A stretch of DNA of 64,000 bases from Centroberyx gerrardi (taxonomy: Eukaryota > Chordata > Actinopteri > Beryciformes > Berycidae): assembly GCF_048128805.1 (NCBI RefSeq), contig NC_136016.1, positions 4,263,501-4,327,500 on the forward strand, read 5' to 3'. The position numbers and the translations under genes were made by a program. The notes under the pieces are model-generated. The model was not told where the DNA came from. It did no database searches and saw only the letters and a program-made list of their open reading frames with translations. This document shows positions 56,278 to 64,000 of the stretch, in pieces (the stretch's first letter is position 1; the number at the start of each line of letters is the position of its first letter).

Positions 56278-56505
56278 GTAGGGTTCGACTGATACCGATA
56301 TATTGAAGCCGATATTCAGTATCTTTACATTTTTTTCCATCTTCATGCCAGAAGTATTCAGCGTTTCCACCAGAATTGTACTCTTGTCAGGGTGGAAAAG
56401 CCTCTGAAACAGCATTACTGCCTTTTACATGAAGAATTAATTTACAAGAAAACATCTTTGAACAAGGAAATGAATTAGCAAAATGTGTATCGGTCTAACC
56501 CTACC
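56278..56505 (+). mobile_element. mbtd1: Dispersed family A, copy 7, in the mbtd1 3' UTR
   Basis: Ends TAGGGTTCGACTGATA and TATCGGTCTAACCCTA show the clearest inverted termini of the family. Contains TTGTCAGGGTGGAAAAGCCT; short, internally deleted. Confidence 0.75.
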
Positions 56506-56639
56506 GCACAGGATGGAAGTGCTGTGGATACATCACCTAAACACTCTCGGGTTGCACTACAGAAGTGAATCAGATTTGCCTGTGGAAGCCGCAGGTGTGG
56601 GTGTGTCTGTTGGGTTTTGGACTGTCTACTGTACTCATC

Positions 56640-56657
56640 CCCCCCCCCCCCCCCCCC
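56640..56657 (+). repeat. Poly(C) tract
   Basis: About 18 C in the mbtd1 3' UTR. A similar run lies at about 14717-14734 in tmem94 intron 10. Confidence 0.9.
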
Positions 56658-59107
56658 AGAGGAGGATGAAGGGTCCAAAGTGGAAGCTGGAACTCTTCCT
56701 CGTTCAGCATTTGTAGCGTCGCGTCGCGTTTTTTCCGTGGTGGAAAATAAGACTTTCCATCTCCAAATGCTGAAAGGAACGTGTCGAACATCACATTAAG
56801 ACGATATGCAATGTGTTTTTTTTCTTTTTTTTTTGTTTGTTTTTCATCGCTTGGGTTGTTCTCATGTCAGAGCCATATGTATGCAAGCTAGTCCATTATT
56901 CAGCTGAGCCACAGAATAACAGGTTCGTTGTCGATGACGAAACCGACAAAATGCACTGCTTTCCCATTCGTCTCCGAAGGCAGCGTTCACACAGGACGGC
57001 GGGATCTGACAGTGGCATAAATACATAGCAGATTCTATATATAATCATTATGACTATGACGGTATGGAGCAACGGATCCGGATTAGTCAGAATTCCTCTC
57101 GACTCCATGCCCGGGCGTGGAAATAACCAAGAATCCTTATCCTTTCATTCTTCTTAGAGCTAGATTTTTGCAGCTATTTATCTACTACCTCCTGATGCTA
57201 GCCAAGTTTAGCAAATATAAGAGTGTGAAATAGGCTATGGCAGTGTGTTAGCATATGCAAATGCAAACAATGACCTAAAATGATCCACTTGAAAGACTAG
57301 ACACCAAACATGGAAGAATTTTTATCACAGCACATGAGGTAGTCCTCTAATTTGAACGATATGCAATAATAGTTCCCGTATTATTTTGCTATGTTAAAAA
57401 AAATAATCTTCTAGCACCCTTAAATATCAAGATCACTACATTAATATAATTTACATATGAAATAATTTAACAAAAAATGGTATTGTATAACTGTGATTTT
57501 GGTGAGCGAGGGTTCACATACAGGAAACTCAGAGCAGCACTGTATGGCCTAACGCTATATTGTAATGCAGAACAGATTTAAACCGCTCAGTGATGGTAAA
57601 AGACCCCGAATTTCTCTTTATACCAGTAAGGTTCACAAATCAAATCTCAGGAAGCGTTTGCTTATTTTTTTTTTCTTAGTCGCAAAGGTTGCATAGTGCG
57701 TTAGTCACTAGTCTAAATCAAATTGCATTGGGTTTGAACAGCTCAAGGAAGGCGTCTTTACCATGTGCATCCATTCAACACAAAAAAAAAAGGTCTTATC
57801 TCACCATTCGATGTGTTTTGTCCACATTTTGTCGCTTCTTCTTCTTCTCTTCAAAGTGTTGCGTGTTCTGTTGTTGAGTGACGACACATTAACGGTCGTT
57901 CATGGTTCTGTTCAGTGGAAGTCGTTTCGTTCGATCTGCTTTTTTTGTAGCCTGTTTTCCTACTGTTCTTTACCAACGGGATGTGAGATTAATATATTTT
58001 CTACCAGTTTCCATTTTAATTTGTCTACCGATTAGATTGGATATAAAACGTAGCTTAAAAAAAAAAGAAAAGGCTATGGTTCTAAGACCAAATGAGCAAT
58101 AAAATACAGTGTCTCACAATCAAATGAAGCAGAAAGGTTTCAGGTTCGGGTGTATTTGTCTTGTTCCCCCTCTGATGTGGGAGGGCAGGGTGAAGCATTA
58201 AGTAATGGTCACGGTCACAATCTTAACTCACTGACCAAACTGCATAATACCTTAGTACAAAAAAAAAAAAAAAAAAAAGTAAGACTGTTCTATGGACTAA
58301 CTTTGCTGCTACCCTCTTCCAGATTAACCCAAAATAATCAAATGCACAATCAACACTGTTTGGATCTTCTGTTTATGTGAGAAAAAAACAACAACTCACT
58401 TTTCCTTGTAAGTTGTAGATATGAAACCTCCCTTTTTCACCTCGAGGCCCAAATCTAAGAGGAGCTAGGGGCCTCGGCTAGGGACCTGTGTCTCTAGTCG
58501 GGGACTTGGTGAGTTGATTTGGGACCGGGTGCACTGATCAACTGAATGCATGTAGAGCAGAAAAGCGTCGTGCCGATGTTGTGCTGAGCTTGTTTTCGTT
58601 GTGACAGTCATTGGTTGTTCTTCGGTCCGGCTCTGAGTTTGTTTTTCCTCCGCTCCGATTCAGAAAGGATGAGATTGTGGATGCAGTGTCCTTCTAGATC
58701 TGGGCGGTGATGAGGAGCAGACTGGAGTCGGCTATTTGTTTCTCCTTGGATACTAACACGGGTCTTTTGTATGTGATAGCCCCCTCCCCCCAATTATATT
58801 CAACCATTATATTGTGGTGCTATATATTTGATAAAAATGAGTTATTGTATTGGGATTATTGTCTGAAACTAATTGTGAGTTGAGAGGGTTAAGTTATGGT
58901 GCGAAATTTATTTTGGATACAAATACAACAAAAAAAAAAGTATATGTTAATAGTTATAAATCTATTGAAATTATTAACACTGACCCTAGAGGTACATATT
59001 AGATTGCAGTTTAAAGTTTGTACATCTTTTTGATAGTGTCTATACATGTTTCCTTTCTTATGGTAAATTTGTGCTGTGATCAAGCTTTGATAGACTTTGA
59101 ATTTGTA

Positions 59108-59113
59108 AATAAA
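59108..59113 (+). terminator. mbtd1: Polyadenylation signal AATAAA (mbtd1)
   Basis: Canonical hexamer near the end of the long 3' UTR; another follows at 59243-59248. Either ends mbtd1 about 450-600 bases before the nme2 transcript end coming from the other side. Confidence 0.5.
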
Positions 59114-59270
59114 GCCAAAATATTTGGATCATAATATTGGTTGTAATGGATTGCTTCTTTGTTTACAAGCATTGCAAACTGTTTCCGCATGGCTGTGAAA
59201 GGTTATCTGGTGATTTTTTTGTAAGATCCAACTTTTACACTGAATAAAAATGCTTATGACTTGGAACCTT

Positions 59271-59700
59271 GTGGTGTCGTTTCGCTCCAATGAACGTTTG
59301 CAAGGTTTCAGCAGTTTAATCTTTCAGAGGGCAGTGTGTCCTTTGGCCACAGGTGACTTTGCTCTTATCCATCCTGCATGGCAGAGAAACTGAACCCTCT
59401 TATCTGCTGGCCTCCTGCTGTCCATGGCAGCACAAACCATTGGAGCTGAGAGCCAAACTACTCTTCTAATCTCAATCTCAGATTAGAGGATGCCTAACTA
59501 ATCCTTCCTAATGGCCATGAATAGCCATGAAGAGCCGGATGTATCCAGGTTCATGTTAACCATCACGAGTTAATGCATCATTAAAACAAACCCCACTCTA
59601 TTCCGTTTGTCAGCAGGGCAACACACTATTGCACTCAAGTACATTAGTGAAGTGTCATTGTGTACTATGGGCATCTTGCAAGAAAAAACAAACCCAGAAG
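59271..59700. other. Tail-to-tail intergenic gap between mbtd1 and nme2
   Basis: Lies between the polyadenylation signals of the two convergent genes. I see no coding frame, repeat or RNA gene in it. Confidence 0.5.
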
Positions 59701-59717
59701 GATGGTATTGTGTGCGT

Positions 59718-59723
59718 TTTATT
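59718..59723 (-). terminator. nme2: Polyadenylation signal AATAAA (nme2)
   Basis: TTTATT on the plus strand, about 317 bases past the nme2 stop codon on the minus strand. Confidence 0.55.
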
Positions 59724-60039
59724 GGAAAGCGGATCACCTTTTAACAAAACTGACAGCAAAGACAAATTCAAGTCGTTAACTGTACATTCAAGGTTGGGAA
59801 TGGAATGTTTAAAAAGGGAATGGAGCTCAGGAATGAAACTGGAAATGCAGACTTGGACCTCCAGAGAGACCAGACAGTACAGTATGTTGAGGCATGGTGG
59901 GTGATGAGGAATGTGGGAAACCGTCACCGAGACACCGATCTACAGTCAGCTCTTCCCCCTCTATCCTACGTGTGGAAAAAACAGGAACTTGAGGCGAGCC
60001 GACTGGTCCCAGGTCAGTGTCTGAGGGCTGCTGAGCGGC

Positions 60040-62916
60040 TCAGTAGAGCCAGCTGAAGGCACAACTATCGTAGCTGACCAGCTCCTCGGGCTTCGGGAAC
60101 CACAGAGCGATCTCCTTCTTGGCGCTCTCTACTGAGTCGCTGCCGTGGATGATGTTCCTGCAACAGGCAGAGAGGAAAACTAAGACCAACGCAGTGACAA
60201 GAATCGAGTCGGCACATAAATACTTAATATTCAAGTATGAGATATTCCACTATATACATACTTCTGCATGCAAGCACATCCTGGATGCCAGCATTACTGA
60301 CAATCTATATAGTAAATGTTTTTCATCTCACAGACCCCCCCAGATATGCACATTAGGGCCTGTGTTTGATTAAAGTTTCCTCCCAGGGACCCCATAATTG
60401 TGAAATCTCCAATTAGAAAGTCATTCTTTGACATTTTCTAAATGGGACAATATCCAGTGAATTTAAATAAACCATTTCTCGTTTTGCTGGGGACCCTCAA
60501 GGACCCCTGGGATTTCTGCCACTTTGAGACCTGCTGTTTTAGGCAGTGCTTTCAATCAAACTAGCATGAACTACAGACATTAAATGGACAGTTTGCAAGC
60601 AGAAGCCTCGGTGCCTGCAGGAGGCCAAACACGGCCTAGTGCCTCCACCAGGAAGGGAGAATGCAAACGGCACTAACTTGCTGACGTCGATGCAGAAGTC
60701 TCCTCTGATGGTTCCAGGCTTGGAGTCGGCGGGGTTGGTCTCGCCCAACATGACCCTGCCTGTCTTCACCGCGCCCTTGCCTTCCCACACCTAGGATTAC
60801 ACAAGAGCAGAGGGATATGAGCAGAGGTACGAGACTAGACTGCAGCCAATTCAGCAGCTGGCTTCTCTTCGAGCATCTTTTTGACTGCAAGCTACAAATT
60901 AATTGCTTAAAAACACGAGGTGCTCGAGCTGCCTGATGTTCTGTCATAATCTCCATGATAAACATAACAGTTATGTTAATGAGGCATTAGAAAATATTTC
61001 CATGTCAACATACTTGTCCTTACATAACACATGGCTGGTATTAATATGAATGCCATATTTTAACATTAAGAAGTTATAGTAGTTTCAAGAAAATTCCTGA
61101 TTGTGTGATGTGAACGTTTTGGATTGCTACAACCATCACCTCATCAGGAAATTTTGTCATTTGAAAACAAAAAAGATCCAAAAGCAGCAAAGCATTTGAA
61201 GAAAAGTTGGGTATTCATTTGCCACAATTCCAGGTAGGGAAAACAAGTTACAGACTACAACTTTTCTCCCAGGTTTAAGACCTTTTGGCTCAAAAGGCAT
61301 CTAATGTTACTTTACACCATGTTATCTTCTGGTGTCTTACCATGGCAACCACTGGGCCAGAGTTCATGTATTTGATGAGGGTAGGGAAGAACGGCCTCTC
61401 CTTCAGGTCGGCGTAGTGCTGCTTCAGGTGCTCCTCGGAGGCCTGCGGCAGGTAGACACAAGTTATTAATTCCTGTAACTACTGAGGTAGATCAAAGCTC
61501 AGGGCTTACCAACTACACAGGTGGGTGGGATCTTTTCCAATAAGACTGTATGCTGCATTCATATCTTATGGGAAAAGATAGATACAAGTTTCCTACTAGA
61601 AGATACCCTTCACCTCAACTTCCACTACTTGGGAAGTCAGGGGTTTGGCGACAGACCCCGATTCACCACTGAGGTGATCCAACGCCTGTAGTTAAATGTC
61701 AGGGATGAGGAATTTGTCATAAAACCAGCAAAACGGACAATTTTCATCATTTAAGTCATTTTGTCAAAACTCTTAAAATGCCATGGCAGGACATGACTAG
61801 TTGCTGGATTTTTCATTTGTGGTTGACATTACAATGTTTGGGTTTGCTGTCAAACATCAAGTCAAATGTATCACTAAATGCATGTGTCAAGCATTGAAAG
61901 CTGACAAGTAGTAACTAATGTCCATAGAAAATCATGGTGTTTGATGCCGTCAAATCTGTGAACACATTCAAATCGTCACTTTGAGCTGACAAGTTGTCTC
62001 AACATTTACTCCCATATGATGGTAAGCGTTTAAAATTTAAGTAGTTGAATACCCAGAAATCTTGTAATGTGAAGTCAGTAAACTGCACACAGCACGGTCA
62101 TGTTTACCAACTCAGCTGGATTGTGATGCTTCATACCAAAGGAGACCAAAGAAAAAAAGCTCTTAAAGAGATCCAATGTTTGTCAGTCCAGCCTTCTCTG
62201 GACAGAGCGCTGCTCACTGCTCTTTTGGAGACATTTCATTCCCATGTTTTGATTTATCACTTCCAGTATAGAGAAGTGACCGTAGCAGACAGAATTTCAT
62301 TTGGGCAAATCTGACGTCTCAATTGTGGGGGGTGGGTGGACGTTCTTCAGTTGTTGCCCCACTTAGGCTCATAAGTGGGGCAACAGGTGCATTTTACATA
62401 AAATCTTGCATAATGCGGTTCTAAAATAAGCCACAGTGAATCGTGACCAGTTAAGCGTCGCGCCACCAGGTCAGAGATCACAGGGAGATGCTACAGAGGA
62501 TAACGAAACCTCAACTCAGCACTAATCGCTTGTGCTACAGTCAGGAATAGACGAGCAAGCTAATCAGCTCACTGGAGGTCTTAGCTGTCACTGCACAATC
62601 ACAAGATCATGTGCACATAGGTGACTCAACCCAAGAGAACACTAATAACCATTATGAATGCTATGCAACCAATATCAAACCATTTGCCTTAGATGCAAAT
62701 ACAGGCCTATGTTCCAAGCACATTGTGTGTGTTGTAGTGTCACAGGCCTGCCAACAGTTACACAAGAGTCATTGATTTGTTACTTACATGGAGCATTTTC
62801 ATGCCAACGAGTTTGAAGCCTTTCACCTCGAACCTCTTGATGACCTCACCAATAATTCCCCTCTGGACGCCATCGGGCTTGATGGCGATGAAGGTGCGCT
62901 CCTCAAGCTCAGCCAT
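60040..62916 (-). CDS. nme2: Nucleoside diphosphate kinase A/B type, 4 coding exons
   Basis: Minus-strand coding exons in order: 62916-62788, 61442-61341, 60790-60678, 60157-60040. They join to 462 nt, 153 residues, against about 152 for the family. Transfers the gamma-phosphate between NTPs and NDPs through a phosphohistidine. Seen: KPDGVQRG (13-20), the EEHLKQHY and KERPFF segments, [14 protein letters not shown], and the catalytic motif NIIHGSDS with His119. The signature residues are all intact, so the enzyme should be active and cytosolic. Lack of a signal peptide and the [16 protein letters not shown] segments favour the NME1/NME2 group over NME3. The exact fish paralogue cannot be fixed. 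The tail reads [11 protein letters not shown], one residue longer than the usual WFKPEEL, and the usual terminal Glu is absent. Confidence 0.93.
60300..60540. repeat. Possible old hAT (Charlie-like) remnant in nme2 intron
   Basis: GGGGACCCTCAAGGACCCCTGG and CACTTTGAGACCTGCTG resemble the GGGGACC / TTTGAGAACC landmarks of the element at 34480-34757. The left end is unclear. Confidence 0.3.
61765..61975. repeat. Dispersed repeat B, copy 2 (nme2 intron)
   Basis: Aligns by eye with 1968-2195: AAAATGCCATGGCAGGACAT, TTGCTGGATTTTTCATTTG, GGTTGACATTACAA, CAAATGTATCACTAAATGCATGTG, TTTGATGCCGTCAAA. Confidence 0.55.
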
Positions 62917-63150
62917 GATTCTGCAACAAAGTAACGAGGATTTAAAAAACAAAACGCCACCAGCACACAATGTGCAGCAGCAACAAGTGTGGAAAATCAC
63001 TCACGCAGTTTGGGTGCACGTGGCACAGTCGGTGGGGCCGGATGCCGAGGGCCCCGACCCCATTGCAAAGCAAATTGCATTGACTGCACCGCCGGGGTTA
63101 GTCTGGATCTTGCAGTGCGAACAACTTAACTGACTGACTTAGTGTGTGTT
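62788..63150 (-). other. nme2: nme2 5' noncoding exon, intron 1 and start-codon exon
   Basis: On the minus strand a donor (CTGC/GTGAGTG) ends a noncoding exon at 63005. A short intron with acceptor TTGTTGCAG leads to the exon 62920-62788, whose ATG sits four bases in. A noncoding first exon followed by an ATG right at the start of exon 2 is usual for NME1/NME2 genes. Confidence 0.6.
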
Positions 63151-63164
63151 GACTGACATGTGAG

Positions 63165-63185
63165 CGGCCCGCCCCGCCCTCTGGA
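63165..63185 (-). promoter_or_regulatory. nme2: GC-box (Sp1-type) promoter element of nme2
   Basis: CCCGCCCCGCCC on the plus strand, i.e. GGGCGGGGCGGG read toward nme2, about 170 bases upstream of its first donor. No TATA box is seen, which fits a housekeeping promoter. Confidence 0.5.
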
Positions 63186-63678
63186 AGAGCTTGAGCCCTT
63201 GTTTTTTTTTTTGTATGTACTGACAAAATAAAAGTGCCAGGGTTAAACTACACAAATCTTGTCAATATTTAGTCAAGGCTTGTTTTTTATTTATTTATTT
63301 ATTTATTTATTGCTTATCTCACCTAATTCAGTGCTTTAATGTTCAAAAATAACATTCTGAGTTAGTCCTTTATTTCCCTGTGGTATGCAATTTCCCCAGT
63401 TTAATAAAGTTTAAAGATAAAAAAAAACCAAAACACACATGCAACACGCAAGTGACAGGGAGATATGTAAATTGGTTGTCCCTGCTGAAGTCACACTAGT
63501 ATTCAATTATGACCTTTCTAACTCTTGATCCCCAGCTGAAGATGTCTGACGCAAGGCCTGCTTTGCGCGTGCGCAGTGTCTAGTGTCAAACCAGCCAGAA
63601 TACAACACTTCCGACCATAACTTTCAAAATAAGAGCCCCATTGTCGAACATAGGCCTAAAACCGTGGCACTACTATTC

Positions 63679-63718
<40 letters not shown>

Positions 63719-64000
63719 GCCACATGCCATATAGGGTTACCTAAAGGCTTAAAATAAGATTTTGATAAGGAAAATCGCCTAATTTACAGTCTTTTCCCCG
63801 CTCTCTCTGGCTGGCTTGACGTCCCGTTGCCAAATCCATTCACAAATGTGGCAGTTTAATTCTGCCCTGCTTTTCTGCAAACCTTTAGAACATGACTTAA
63901 AAAAACCTTTCACCAATTGGTAGGTCCTTCTGGTAACATCGGCATGCAAGTAACTTAAGCCACCAAGCCGTGCTTTCGTTTCATTAAAAACTAAACTAAA
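63186..64000. other. Upstream flank of nme2
   Basis: Contains a (TTTA)n run (about 63284-63312), an AATAAA near 63404, an NRF1-like GCGCGTGCGCAG at about 63565-63576 and a poly(A) of about 35 at 63680-63714. No exon is recognisable; another promoter pointing out of the window is possible. Confidence 0.4.
63680..63714 (+). repeat. Poly(A) tract
   Basis: About 35 uninterrupted A. It may mark the 3' end of an inserted retrosequence, but no such body was recognised before it. Confidence 0.9.

Larger units (their letters stand above)
54532..59270 (+). other. mbtd1: 3' UTR of mbtd1
   Basis: Long AT-rich untranslated region with poly(T) and poly(C) runs and one copy of dispersed family A (56278-56505). 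Candidate signals: AATAAA at 58098-58103, 59108-59113 and 59243-59248; the last two suit the full-length form. Confidence 0.6.

Noticed and set aside
63680-63714. Poly(A) as the end of a processed pseudogene
   Set aside because: No recognisable gene body, target duplication or polyadenylation signal immediately before it.

Overview
The window is nuclear DNA of a teleost fish, probably a spiny-rayed (percomorph-type) species. Genes are split into many short exons with GT/AG borders and modest introns. CA/GT microsatellites are abundant, as are small hAT and Tc1 elements and foldback repeats typical of fish. The encoded proteins match vertebrate families almost end to end. I name the genus no further. 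There are no bacterial-type features (operons, ribosome binding sites, CRISPR).

Layout. (1) 1-2160: intergenic, starting with the end of an AAGTC-rich element. (2) 2386-31732, plus strand: tmem94, an ER P-type-ATPase-like Mg2+ transporter family protein, with 31 coding exons that join to an intact 1369-residue ORF, a 2.7 kb 3' UTR and at least one 5' noncoding exon. A second in-frame first exon lies near 8.4 kb. (3) About 32.2-44.5 kb, plus strand: tdrkh, the mitochondrial-surface Tudor/KH protein of the piRNA pathway. Its conserved exons encode 572 residues, close to mammalian length. Between its last two conserved exons sits a 1218-nt, phase 1-1, fully open exon for a 406-residue acidic, serine-rich disordered segment. 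This is the most unusual thing in the window. (4) About 44.85-59.25 kb, plus strand: mbtd1, an FCS zinc finger plus four MBT repeats, chromatin reader of the TIP60/NuA4 complex, with an extra 153-nt in-frame exon near its end. (5) 59.7-63.2 kb, minus strand: an nme1/nme2-type nucleoside diphosphate kinase, tail to tail with mbtd1 as NME2 and MBTD1 are in human. (6) 63.2-64 kb: upstream flank with an NRF1-like site and poly(A).

The four genes are not an operon and do not obviously share a pathway. The mbtd1-nme2 pair is old vertebrate synteny. Introns hold most of the mobile DNA: five hAT-type elements with readable 8-bp target duplications, a Tc1-type fragment whose transposase reading frame is broken by a (CA)n block, two long foldback palindromes, seven copies of one small TIR family, LINE fragments, and a 50-bp minisatellite grown from LINE coding sequence.

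Limits: exon borders were read by eye from splice consensus, reading phase and recalled human proteins. UTR ends and first noncoding exons are much less certain than coding exons. Which isoforms are made cannot be seen from DNA.
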